Origin: Mariprofundus sp.
GTDB lineage: Bacteria > Pseudomonadota > Zetaproteobacteria > Mariprofundales > Mariprofundaceae
Length of the DNA stretch: 9,628 nucleotides
Reading direction: 5' to 3'
Assembly (NCBI GenBank): GCA_030951065.1
Contig: JAUZQH010000072.1
Span: 1 to 9,628 of the forward strand
Shown: positions 1-6,793 of the stretch, piece by piece
Position numbering within the stretch: the first letter of the stretch is position 1
How the letters are laid out: every line of letters starts with the position of its first letter
Program-made: the position numbers and the translations under genes
Notes under the pieces: generated by a model
The model's input: only the letters and a program-made list of their open reading frames with translations
Told to the model about the DNA's origin: nothing
Databases searched by the model: none

Positions 1-52
1 AACTTGCACCTGATTGAGGCGATACTGCTTCAGGGTAGGCTTCCGGTGTGAT

Positions 53-304
53 TTATGCTTTTGTGTCAGCGTCCAGTGCCTGATGCAAATGTTTCAGTTG
101 TTGCTCGGACAGGCGAATATGTCCATAGTCATTGATTCGCATCAACTCATTGATTTGTCGCATTAATTTCAGATTATTGTCGCAATTTTTACAGTTATTG
201 CATATCGATAAGTGTAGTTTGAGTCTTATGCGTTCCCAAAGGGTCAGCGGGCGATCCAGACTATCGGATACCAGACGACTGGCATAATGGCAGGCTTGTT
301 TCAT
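53..304 (-). CDS. Small zinc-finger (ZAS / zf-HC2-like) anti-sigma factor
   Basis: 83-residue protein that probably binds and restrains the ECF sigma factor encoded directly upstream. Seen: a Cys5-His6 pair near the N-terminus and an H-x3-C-x2-C motif (His31, Cys35, Cys38) with an extra Cys41. This is the zinc-binding layout of the ZAS/zf-HC2 anti-sigma family, preceded by the usual helix (residues about 10-30). There is no hydrophobic segment, so unlike many anti-sigma factors it should be cytoplasmic, as are the redox-responsive ZAS proteins. The C-terminal half is helical and His/Gln-rich, with no recognised sensor domain. Its ATG overlaps the sigma stop codon (TCAT at 301-304 on the plus strand), so translation is probably coupled. 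That zinc or thiol oxidation releases the sigma factor is inference from the family. The exact partner and signal cannot be read from sequence. Confidence 0.82.
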   Translation of the reverse strand: MKQACHYASRLVSDSLDRPLTLWERIRLKLHLSICNNCKNCDNNLKLMRQINELMRINDYGHIRLSEQQLKHLHQALDADTKA

Positions 305-918
305 GAATCTGTTCCTTTTTCAAACCAGTGCATGTTCAGGCATTTCCGGAGAGTCAATCGAGCTCTGTGCAGCAGTACGTGCAAATGGGTCGAAGTAATA
401 TCACAACACTTACAAACTGTTGGTGTATCCTCCCCGACAATATCCCGCATGCGAAACACAAGCTGCTGTTTTTCCGGTAACCGGCTGATACATAACTCCA
501 GAGTTTTGTGAAACTGTTCATTTTTGCAGAGGTCTTCAGGGTTTTCCTTCCACGCATTGGGCGCTTCGCTCCAGCTGCCATTGGCATTAAAGAAAGCCGA
601 GGTGGGATCGGACTCAACCGCATCTTTCAGGTTTCGACCGCGAATTTCACGACGAATATAGTCAATGATTTTATGTTTCAGTATGCCCACGAGCCAGGTG
701 CGTATTGAAGATTGGCCGGCGAATTTGTCATAGCCCTTCCAGCCAGCCAGCAGGGTTTCCTGCAACATATCCTGTGCCAGCTCTTCATTATGCAGGCGCG
801 ACATGGCATAGCGATAAAGATAATCGCCATGTTCCTTAAGCCATGAGTGAGGATTGTCGGTATTGTTCATGACAACCGACTCTGCCGGAAGCTCGTCCGG
901 GTTCAAGCTGCTATTCAC
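301..918 (-). CDS. ECF-type RNA polymerase sigma factor (sigma-70 family, resembling the TIGR02943 group)
   Basis: 205-residue alternative sigma factor that directs RNA polymerase to a dedicated promoter set. Region 2 spans about residues 26-95, with an acidic 'NEELAQDMLQETLL' core helix, the '-FAGQSSIRTWLVGILKHKIIDYIRR' stretch that contacts core polymerase and the -10 element. Region 4 spans about 140-195, with 'LPEKQQLVFRMRDI' and the helix-turn-helix ending in 'LLHRARLTLRKCLNMHWF'. That ending recalls the TIGR02943 group, which is usually paired with a zf-HC2 protein as here. Six cysteines are present (131, 143, 169, 171, 172, 193), three of them clustered as C-K-C-C where relatives usually have a plain helix. 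The start given is GTG; an in-frame ATG at 870-868 (residue 17) would remove a non-conserved leader, and neither start has a strong ribosome site. Regulon and signal are unknown. Confidence 0.88.
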   Translation of the reverse strand: MNSSLNPDELPAESVVMNNTDNPHSWLKEHGDYLYRYAMSRLHNEELAQDMLQETLLAGWKGYDKFAGQSSIRTWLVGILKHKIIDYIRREIRGRNLKDAVESDPTSAFFNANGSWSEAPNAWKENPEDLCKNEQFHKTLELCISRLPEKQQLVFRMRDIVGEDTPTVCKCCDITSTHLHVLLHRARLTLRKCLNMHWFEKGTDS

Positions 919-957
919 GCCCTTGTTCTTTTATGTAACGGGCAAATACGGGATCTG

Positions 958-985
958 ATTGTATAGCTATGGAGTCGGCGGACAA
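958..985 (-). promoter_or_regulatory. Candidate sigma-70 promoter for the sigma/anti-sigma pair
   Basis: On the minus strand TTGTCC (985-980), a 16-base spacer and TACAAT (963-958) lie about 40 bases upstream of the GTG start. Matches to consensus are 4/6 and 5/6. The rest of the divergent gap to murI (919-1180) shows no recognisable gene. It holds a run of six G (993-998) and of seven C (1081-1087). No clear murI promoter was found. Motif match only. Confidence 0.35.
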
Positions 986-1180
986 ATGGGGTGGGGGGCT
1001 TCATTTAAATTCAGTGCTTCCGTGCAGGCTATGGAGATGTGGTAAAAACCAGGTGCTGAGAACAGAGAAAGGCGCACTTACCCCCCCTTTATTTGATGCA
1101 ATGTATCAGCTTTTCAGAAAGACAGGACTGGATGCACATATCAGGGACGCTTTAGTATGCGCAGGGTCAAAGGAGAAGAG

Positions 1181-1972
1181 ATGGCAGATGAACAGTCCAT
1201 AGGCATATTTGATTCAGGGGTGGGCGGGCTGTCGGTTCTTGCTCATATACATCAGCGCCTGCCGGGAGAATCGCTGCTGTATATAGCAGACTCCGCTTAT
1301 ATGCCCTACGGGTGCAAACCAGAGGCTGTGATTCAGCAACGTTGCGTGGAAATTTCCGCGTTCCTTTCACGTCAACAATGCAAGGCAATCGTTGTAGCTT
1401 GCAATACAGCTACTGCCGCAGCAGTGCATCATCTCAGAGCATCGTATTCCTTTCCGGTTATCGGTATGGAACCGGCTGTGAAGCCGGCTGTGCTTCACAG
1501 TAGAAGTAAAGTAATCGGAGTGCTGACAACCAGTGCGACGTCGGCCAGTGATAAATTCAATCGTCTGGCCGCACGTTTTGCACAACATGCAAGACTGATT
1601 GTTCAGCCTTGCCCGGGACTGGTTGAGCGGATCGAATCGGGTGACCTGACAGGCAATGCAACCCGTGACTTGCTTACATCATTTCTGCAGCCGCTGATGC
1701 GGCAAGGCATGGATACACTGGTGCTTGGTTGCACGCACTATCCATTTCTCACCGCATTGATCAGAGACATTGCCGGTGATGATATCCATATTATTGACAC
1801 AGGCGATGCGATTGCCTGTGAACTGGAACGGCAACTTCAGAGCCGTCATTTGGTATCAGAAAACAAGACAGCTTCAATCGAATTCTGGAGCAGTGGCGAT
1901 GCAGAGAAAGTTGCACCTGTGATGTCCCTGCTGTGGGGGAGTAAAATGATGGTGAAAAAATTACCGTTCTGA
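1181..1972 (+). CDS. murI: Glutamate racemase
   Basis: Interconverts L- and D-glutamate without a cofactor, supplying D-glutamate for the peptidoglycan stem peptide in the cytoplasm. The 263-residue length is normal for MurI. Seen: N-terminal 'IGIFDSGVGGLSVL' with Asp11/Ser12; 'PYG' at 42-44; first catalytic cysteine in 'VVACNTATAA' (Cys74); 'ERIESG' near 149-154; and second catalytic cysteine in 'LGCTHYPFL' (Cys184, with His186). Both cysteines of the two-base mechanism are present, so the enzyme should be active. I chose the ATG at 1181 because AGGAG (1171-1175) sits 5 bases before it and conserved sequence begins immediately after. An upstream in-frame ATG at 1157 would add eight poorly conserved residues and lacks such a site. 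It is divergent from the sigma/anti-sigma pair. No clear terminator follows. Confidence 0.96.
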   Translation: MADEQSIGIFDSGVGGLSVLAHIHQRLPGESLLYIADSAYMPYGCKPEAVIQQRCVEISAFLSRQQCKAIVVACNTATAAAVHHLRASYSFPVIGMEPAVKPAVLHSRSKVIGVLTTSATSASDKFNRLAARFAQHARLIVQPCPGLVERIESGDLTGNATRDLLTSFLQPLMRQGMDTLVLGCTHYPFLTALIRDIAGDDIHIIDTGDAIACELERQLQSRHLVSENKTASIEFWSSGDAEKVAPVMSLLWGSKMMVKKLPF

Positions 1973-2065
1973 GTTTATCTGGTCGGGTTTTGTTTATTCG
2001 CTTGCACCTGCTTGATTTATGGATACTGTTCGCCCAAATTTTTCATACATAAGGATAAAACCAAC

Positions 2066-2260
2066 ATGAGTACAAAAAAAATAACCAAAAAAGAGCTGAC
2101 TGCAAAAGCTGCTGAACTGAACCTGAAAGGTGTGGCTAAGCTGCGTAAACCGGAACTGATCCACGCTATCCAGATTGCAGAAGGCAACACAGACTGTTTT
2201 GCCCGCATTTCAGATTGCGCTGTCAGCCCATGCCTGTACCGGGCTGAATGCCAGGCTTAA
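2066..2260 (+). CDS. Small SAP / Rho-N-like domain protein with four cysteines
   Basis: 64-residue protein of unknown role. Residues 1-38 are lysine-rich and match the pattern of a SAP or Rho N-terminal-like helix-extended-helix fold ('TKKELTAKAAELNLKGVAKLRKPELIHAIQ'), which usually binds nucleic acid. It is followed by 'IAEGNTDCF' and three more cysteines (Cys44, 51, 56, 62). I recall small proteobacterial proteins annotated as SAP-domain with the same 'IQ.AEGN..CF...C...CL.R..C' ending, but cannot check here. The four cysteines suggest a bound metal, which is inference. The start is the ATG at 2066 with AAGGA (2051-2055) 10 bases upstream; the longer reading frame from 2012 is rejected because its added residues do not fit the family. 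It lies 93 bases after murI, and a hairpin terminator follows. Confidence 0.78.
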   Translation: MSTKKITKKELTAKAAELNLKGVAKLRKPELIHAIQIAEGNTDCFARISDCAVSPCLYRAECQA

Positions 2261-2282
2261 TCCCGGCATAATTGTAAAGTTA

Positions 2283-2308
2283 AGCGTGGGCCCGGTGTGG
2301 CTCACGTT
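2283..2308. terminator. Likely bidirectional terminator between convergent genes
   Basis: AGCGTGGGCC pairs with GGCTCACGTT (10 base pairs, two of them G-U on the plus strand) around the 6-base loop CGGTGT. On the plus strand T residues run on from the stem (2307-2310); on the minus strand the flank after the stem is TTAACTTT. It lies 22 bases after the SAP-like gene stop and 20 bases beyond the SPOR gene stop, where a shared terminator is expected. Confidence 0.7.
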
Positions 2309-2328
2309 TTCGTTACAGGCCTGCACGG

Positions 2329-3354
2329 TTAGGGTTTGTTTACCCATGCCGCTTTGATGTGATATTTGCTGGCCAGATATTTTTTTTGAGTCTCAGCTTC
2401 CTGTTTGCTGGCAAAACCGCCAACACGTATTCTGTAGCGTGTTTTCCCTTTTGCTGAATAGCGCCCGATTTCAGCAGCGATTCCCTTTGCTTTGAAATCT
2501 GCCAGTGCTTTTTTTGCCGCCTGGAGCGAATCCAGTGACATCAAATTGACGACCCAACCGGTATGGGGTTTGATAGAAACAGGTGTAATCGAGGCTTTGG
2601 GCCTGGAAGGGTTGCTTTTAGCAACATGCTTTTCGGAACGACGGACTTCAGTCTGTTTTGCAACCAAACTGCTCAATGAGGAAAGTTGTTTTTCCAGATG
2701 ATCTATCCGCTCTTTCAGCCCGACATTACCCTGGCTGATTTGTTGCTCCAGTGATGAAATGCGTCGTTCCATACGCTGCATTTGAATATCCGGGTTCAAT
2801 ATGGTTTGTGCCTTCTGCTGCGGGATGGCGTCATCGTGATTATTCTCGCCCCCGGGATTGAACCAGACGGCAATAGCTGCGATCAGCATGGCGGCAATGG
2901 CAAAAATTGTGATGGGTCTTATTCCCGGGTTTGGCGTGGCTGATGATGGTGTGGGTGTGCCATCTGTTTGTGGGGGTGTTTGAGCGTTGCCGGGTTCGTT
3001 ATCCGGTTCTTTGCCTGTTGTTGACGGCTTTTGAGCACGAATCGGAACGGGTTCTTCAATGTTTTCAGATGGATCGAATTCAGTCGGCAATACAGGGTTT
3101 TCCGGAATAATCGGTTCCTTCTTTTCGTGGTCTGTTTCTGTGAGCCGGCCTGTATCCCATGTGGAATCAAATGAATGTTCCACGTCTCTGTCAGCTGGTT
3201 CATTCAGTTGGCTGGCAGTGAACAGGTCGGCCATGTCGGTTGATTCATCTTCTTCAATTAATTTTCTGGCTGCAGGTTCCGTTGAATCAGCTTGTTCAAA
3301 ATGATTCAGGCTGAACTCCTCTTCAGTGATTTTATCCGTTGTTTTATCTGTCAT
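2329..3354 (-). CDS. Bitopic inner-membrane protein with C-terminal SPOR domain
   Basis: 341 residues. SPOR domains bind glycan strands stripped of stem peptides and often target proteins to the division septum. Architecture seen: a long acidic, Pro/Thr/Ser-rich cytoplasmic region (1-145); a single membrane span at about 146-165 ('ITIFAIAAMLIAAIAVWF'); a coiled-coil stretch at about 187-235; a basic linker; and a SPOR domain at about 264-340, with 'GWVVNLMSLDSLQAAKKALADFKAKG' and 'YRIRVGGFASKQEAETQKKYL'. One N-in span with a periplasmic SPOR domain resembles DamX/DedD/FtsN in layout, but the sequence does not let me name one of them, so no symbol is given. AGGAG lies 9 bases before the ATG. 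It is 58 bases downstream of trmO and may be read from the same transcript. The SPOR region is encoded across an A8 run (plus-strand T8 at 2380-2387). Confidence 0.88.
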   Translation of the reverse strand: MTDKTTDKITEEEFSLNHFEQADSTEPAARKLIEEDESTDMADLFTASQLNEPADRDVEHSFDSTWDTGRLTETDHEKKEPIIPENPVLPTEFDPSENIEEPVPIRAQKPSTTGKEPDNEPGNAQTPPQTDGTPTPSSATPNPGIRPITIFAIAAMLIAAIAVWFNPGGENNHDDAIPQQKAQTILNPDIQMQRMERRISSLEQQISQGNVGLKERIDHLEKQLSSLSSLVAKQTEVRRSEKHVAKSNPSRPKASITPVSIKPHTGWVVNLMSLDSLQAAKKALADFKAKGIAAEIGRYSAKGKTRYRIRVGGFASKQEAETQKKYLASKYHIKAAWVNKP

Positions 3355-3412
3355 GGGGATTGGCTCCTGATTGTCTGGTCGCTATCGGTGGCTCATGTAT
3401 GACTATACATAT

Positions 3413-3997
3413 CTATGTCTTTGTCCGGCTTGACATAAGTGCTGGGGCAACCGCATTCGACAATTCTGTGTCGGCCAGCCAGCCACTTGTGGCATCAGCA
3501 ATAGCATCTGCGTAGGGGAGATAGGGTTTGATATCGAGCACTGGCGTGCCATCCAGCATATCGTGCCCTTCAATATGCAGAATTCTGCCTTCTATACGTT
3601 TCAGGCATACAGCAGACAACCCGATACTGTTGGGTCGGTGAGGGGCACGGGTTGCGAACGTGCCACGCCGGATTTTCGGGCCACGGGGCGGTATGACTGT
3701 CGGATTCCAGCCCCGGTTCAGGTGCATCCAGTAAATCACCCAGATGTGTGAAAAACCGTCCAGATCTTGCAGTGCCTGATCAAAATTCATGCCGGCATTG
3801 AGTCTGATTTGTGCGGTTTGTGGCTTTCCCAGAACCGGTTGACGGGGTGTTGCAAAACGTTCCCGATAATTACTGTGTACTACGCCGATGGCTTGCATAT
3901 TGATATGCAGGGACGCGCTGTCGCTGTGACTGATATCATCAGTATATGATTTCGGCGGTTTTCGTCTGTTGTTTTGCTGTTGTTCCGGCGGGCTCAT
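3413..3997 (-). CDS. trmO: tRNA (N6-threonylcarbamoyladenosine(37)-N6)-methyltransferase, TrmO/TsaA family
   Basis: SAM-dependent enzyme that N6-methylates t6A at position 37 of ANN-decoding tRNAs (m6t6A), fine-tuning decoding. Family signatures seen: 'IGVVHSNY' (37-44), 'RFATPRQP' (47-54), 'DLDGFSHIWVIYW' (78-90), 'RRGTFATRAPHRPNSIGLS' (110-128) and 'DMLDGTPVLDIKPYLPYAD' (146-164). These form the beta-barrel catalytic fold. At 194 residues it ends soon after the core, lacking most of the C-terminal domain of the roughly 235-residue E. coli protein. It instead has about 33 extra hydrophilic N-terminal residues. The ATG at 3997 overlaps the clpA stop by 4 bases (TCAT at 3994-3997), supporting coupled translation. 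An internal ATG at residue 34 coincides with the usual family start, and neither has a clear ribosome site, so the true N-terminus is uncertain. Confidence 0.92.
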   Translation of the reverse strand: MSPPEQQQNNRRKPPKSYTDDISHSDSASLHINMQAIGVVHSNYRERFATPRQPVLGKPQTAQIRLNAGMNFDQALQDLDGFSHIWVIYWMHLNRGWNPTVIPPRGPKIRRGTFATRAPHRPNSIGLSAVCLKRIEGRILHIEGHDMLDGTPVLDIKPYLPYADAIADATSGWLADTELSNAVAPALMSSRTKT

Positions 3998-6252
3998 GTG
4001 GTTTCGGTTTCAGGCTGTAGCAATATCAGTTTGTTACCCTTGCAATCCACGACAGCAGTACCACCTTTCTGTAATTTTCCAAATAAAATAGCATCGGCCA
4101 GAGGCTTTTTGATGTGTTCCTGAATCAGACGCGCCATCGGACGAGCCCCCATCAAAGGATCATAGCCGTGTGTTGCCAGCCATGTTTTGGCGGCTGTGGT
4201 AACATCCAGTTCCACCTTTTTATCTTCAAGTTGTGTTTCCAGTTCTACCAGCATTTTGGCAACAACATGTAGAATAGTCTGCTCAGATAACGGCGCAAAA
4301 CCAATGCTGGCATCGAGCCGATTACGGAACTCCGGTGTGAAAATACGCTTTACCGCTTCTTCATCTTCGCCCTGTCGTGGCTGCGGATTAAAGCCGACTG
4401 TGTTTTGCTGCATTTCAAAGGCGCCGGCATTGCTGGTCATGATCAGTACGATATGGCGGAAATCTGCTTTCCTGCCATTGTTATCAGTCAGTGTGCCGTG
4501 ATCCATAATCTGAAGCAGCAGGTTGAACAGGTCGGGATGCGCCTTTTCAACCTCATCAAGCAGTAATACGGCATGCGGGTTTTTAGTGACCGCTTCGGTC
4601 AGCAAGCCCCCCTGATCAAAGCCGACATAACCCGGCGGTGCACCGATCAGGCGGGAAACGGTATGTGCCTCCATATATTCGGACATATCAAAGCGAATCA
4701 GTTCTACACCCATAATACGAGCCAGCTGTCGTGCAACTTCCGTTTTTCCGACACCGGTCGGGCCGGTAAAGAGGAATGAGCCGATGGGTTTTTCAGGGTG
4801 CGAAAGCCCTGCACGTGCAAGTTTAATGCTCGATGCCAGTTGATCGATAGCTTTGTCCTGACCGAATACGGACAGTTTCAGATCCCGGTCCAGATTCACC
4901 AGACGTTTTTTATCAGATGCATTGACCTGTTGGTGCGGAATACGTGCCATCGAAGCAACCATGGTTTCAATATCGTGAACATTGATCTGCTTGCGCTGTT
5001 TTTCCTTCGGCTTCACACGCATGGATGCGCCAACTTCATCGAGTACATCAATAGCTGAGTCAGGCAGGTTGCGGTCACCAAGATGACGTTTGGCCAGTTT
5101 GGCAGCCTGTTCAATGGCGGCCTGGCTGAAGCGTACGCTATGGTGTTCCTGTAGTCTTGACTTCAGACCTTTAAGAATATCGATTGTTTCTTCCACGCTG
5201 GGCTCCGGCACATCGACTTTCTGGAATCGGCGCGACAATGCCCGGTCTTTTTCAAACAGGTTGCGAAACTCCTGATACGTGGTTGCACCGATGCAGCGAA
5301 GTTCTCCATTGGCCAGGGCCGGTTTGAGCAGATTGGAAGCATCCATGGTTCCGCCGCTGGTAGCACCGGCACCGATAATAGTATGGATTTCATCAATGAA
5401 AAGGATGGCCTGTTGCTCCTGTTCGAGCGCATGCAGCACAGCTTTCAGGCGCTCCTCAAAATCACCGCGGTACTTGGTTCCGGCCAGCAATGCCCCCATG
5501 TCCAGAGCATAAATTGTAGCATGTTTAATGACATCAGGTGCTTTCTTTTCCTCAATCCTTAGCGCCAGCCCTTCGGCAATCGCTGTTTTTCCAACGCCGG
5601 CCTCACCGACCAGCAGCGGGTTGTTTTTGCGCCTTCGACAGAGAATCTGGGTACAACGTCCGAGTTCTTCGCTGCGGCCGACAAGTGGGTCGATTCTGCC
5701 TTCTCTGGCCCGCTGGCTCAGGTTAATACAAAAGCGATGCAGCGGTGTGGTATCTTCTTTCGGCTTGTCTGTTTCCAGTGCCGGCGTTTCAGTCGCAGAA
5801 TCAGAATGATCACCTTCATTGCTAAGCGCTCCATGTGCCATAAAGCTGACAACATCAAGCCGGGTAACCCCCATGCGATTGAGGAAATGCACAGCGTGTG
5901 AATCTTTTTCGGAGAAAATAGCCACCAGCACATGTGCACCGGTGACTTCGCGCTTACCTGAAGCCTGGACGTGCATAACAGCGCGTTGAATGACACGTTG
6001 CAAGCCGATGCTGGCCGTTGTTTCACCTGTATCATCCGGAAGGATGGAGACATGTTCGTCGATAAATGTAGCCAGGTCATTGCGCAGCGTTTCAATATTG
6101 GCATGGCATCCGAGTAATACACCAAACGCATTGGGATTATCGAGCAGCCCGAGCAACAAATGCTCGACAGTCACAAATTCATTGCGGCGAAAATGCGCGT
6201 TACGAAATGTGTCGTTCAGAGTTTCTTCCAGCTCTTCACTCAAGATACCCAT
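3994..6252 (-). CDS. clpA: ATP-dependent Clp protease ATP-binding subunit ClpA
   Basis: AAA+ unfoldase that forms hexamers, threads substrates and passes them to ClpP. At 752 residues it is close to E. coli ClpA (758). Seen in order: double Clp-N repeat (about 1-140); D1 with Walker A GEAGVGKT (216-223), pore loop around Tyr261 and Walker B ILFIDE (283-288); no long coiled-coil middle domain, which excludes ClpB and ClpC; D2 with Walker A GPTGVGKT (497-504), pore loop GYVG (541-544), Walker B LLLDE (563-567) and GARP sensor 2 (702-705). The ClpP-docking tripeptide is VGF at 619-621, where E. coli ClpA has IGL, so ClpP binding is expected. GAGG lies 8 bases before the ATG, and a near-consensus promoter lies 40 bases upstream. 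clpS precedes it on the same strand and trmO overlaps its stop codon. All motifs are intact. Confidence 0.97.
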   Translation of the reverse strand: MGILSEELEETLNDTFRNAHFRRNEFVTVEHLLLGLLDNPNAFGVLLGCHANIETLRNDLATFIDEHVSILPDDTGETTASIGLQRVIQRAVMHVQASGKREVTGAHVLVAIFSEKDSHAVHFLNRMGVTRLDVVSFMAHGALSNEGDHSDSATETPALETDKPKEDTTPLHRFCINLSQRAREGRIDPLVGRSEELGRCTQILCRRRKNNPLLVGEAGVGKTAIAEGLALRIEEKKAPDVIKHATIYALDMGALLAGTKYRGDFEERLKAVLHALEQEQQAILFIDEIHTIIGAGATSGGTMDASNLLKPALANGELRCIGATTYQEFRNLFEKDRALSRRFQKVDVPEPSVEETIDILKGLKSRLQEHHSVRFSQAAIEQAAKLAKRHLGDRNLPDSAIDVLDEVGASMRVKPKEKQRKQINVHDIETMVASMARIPHQQVNASDKKRLVNLDRDLKLSVFGQDKAIDQLASSIKLARAGLSHPEKPIGSFLFTGPTGVGKTEVARQLARIMGVELIRFDMSEYMEAHTVSRLIGAPPGYVGFDQGGLLTEAVTKNPHAVLLLDEVEKAHPDLFNLLLQIMDHGTLTDNNGRKADFRHIVLIMTSNAGAFEMQQNTVGFNPQPRQGEDEEAVKRIFTPEFRNRLDASIGFAPLSEQTILHVVAKMLVELETQLEDKKVELDVTTAAKTWLATHGYDPLMGARPMARLIQEHIKKPLADAILFGKLQKGGTAVVDCKGNKLILLQPETETT

Positions 6253-6291
6253 GTTTGCATCCTCGTTTCAAAATAGTTTGCCACAATTATG

Positions 6292-6319
6292 ATTATACCT
6301 GTTAACGCAATGTTATCAA
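6292..6319 (-). promoter_or_regulatory. Promoter of clpA (and probably trmO)
   Basis: On the minus strand TTGATA (6319-6314), a 16-base spacer and exact TATAAT (6297-6292). Matches are 5/6 and 6/6 to sigma-70 consensus. Initiation would fall near 6285, leaving a leader of about 30 bases before the clpA ATG. It lies in the 102-base clpS-clpA gap, so clpA can be transcribed independently of clpS. No terminator hairpin was seen in that gap, so read-through from clpS is also possible. Confidence 0.72.
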
Positions 6320-6354
6320 TACGATTCACTCAAATGAAATCATGACACGATACA

Positions 6355-6684
6355 TCAGTCGTCTGAATCGTGTTCAATAATACAGCGCAACGGATGACCA
6401 CTGGTACGACTGGCTATGTCAACCTGATGAACCTTGGTTTCTGCAATATCGCGCGGGAAAACACCGCAGACAGCACTGCCTTCATGATGAATCTGTAACA
6501 TTGTTTTATTGGCAACCGTTTCCGATTGATGAAAGAAACGCATCAGAACATCAACCACAAACTCCATCGGGGTAAAGTCATCATTTAACATAACCACACG
6601 ATACAAAGGGGGGGGCTGCAGTTGAGGTTCTGCCGTTTCTGCCTCAGGTTTGCGGATAATCTCAGGCATCTCTATATCGTTCAT
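6355..6684 (-). CDS. clpS: ATP-dependent Clp protease adaptor ClpS
   Basis: Cytoplasmic adaptor that binds N-terminal Leu, Phe, Tyr or Trp residues (N-degrons) and hands those proteins to ClpA. The 109-residue length is typical. Seen: a flexible N-terminal tail (1-24) and the folded core 'YRVVMLNDDFTPMEFVVDVLMRFF'. Asn34, Asp35, Asp36, Thr38, Met40 and His66 line up with the N-degron pocket residues of E. coli ClpS at the same numbers. 'AVCGVFPRDIAETKVHQV' and a 'HPLRCIIE' end follow. It is immediately upstream of clpA, its known partner. The ATG at 6684 keeps the pocket numbering; an ATG at residue 6 is an alternative, and neither has a clear ribosome site. Codons 24-26 lie in an uninterrupted C8 run (plus-strand G8 at 6608-6615), so the gene contains a slippage-prone tract. 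Confidence 0.96.
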   Translation of the reverse strand: MNDIEMPEIIRKPEAETAEPQLQPPPLYRVVMLNDDFTPMEFVVDVLMRFFHQSETVANKTMLQIHHEGSAVCGVFPRDIAETKVHQVDIASRTSGHPLRCIIEHDSDD

Positions 6685-6690
6685 GCGGAG

Positions 6691-6719
6691 ATATTAGAGG
6701 CTGTTGGAGAGAACAGCAA
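6691..6719 (-). promoter_or_regulatory. Weak candidate clpS promoter, possibly giving a leaderless mRNA
   Basis: On the minus strand TTGCTG (6719-6714), a 17-base spacer and TAATAT (6696-6691). Matches to consensus are only 3/6 and 4/6, but spacing is ideal. The normal start distance from this -10 places the first transcribed base at about the A of the clpS ATG (6684). The absence of a ribosome site before that ATG is consistent with a leaderless message. Confidence 0.3.
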
Positions 6720-6793
6720 TGGGTGTTTGGCAGATGCAATCTGGCAGAAACAGCTGCATGGCTGGACTAAAAATATTTCTTGGAGTTAGAACT

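Noticed and set aside
3..31. Repeat shared with 2001-2031 (CTTGCACCTG and GATACTG at similar spacing)
   Set aside because: A 10-base identity is expected by chance in a window of this size, and the spacing differs by three bases. Only further genomic copies would make it meaningful.
969..1202. 77-codon plus-strand reading frame in the sigma-murI gap
   Set aside because: No ribosome site, low-complexity origin from G and C runs, no family resemblance, and it runs into murI in another frame.
3395..3410. ATGTAT-GACT-ATACAT hairpin between trmO and the SPOR gene as a terminator or operator
   Set aside because: A six-pair AT-rich stem without a T run is weak, and no promoter with good -35 and -10 spacing was found around it.
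5163..5432. Several 60-140 codon frames antisense to or out of frame with clpA, including 5718-6131 and 5990-6292
   Set aside because: These are by-products of the strongly coding clpA sequence, whose AAA+ motifs are intact.
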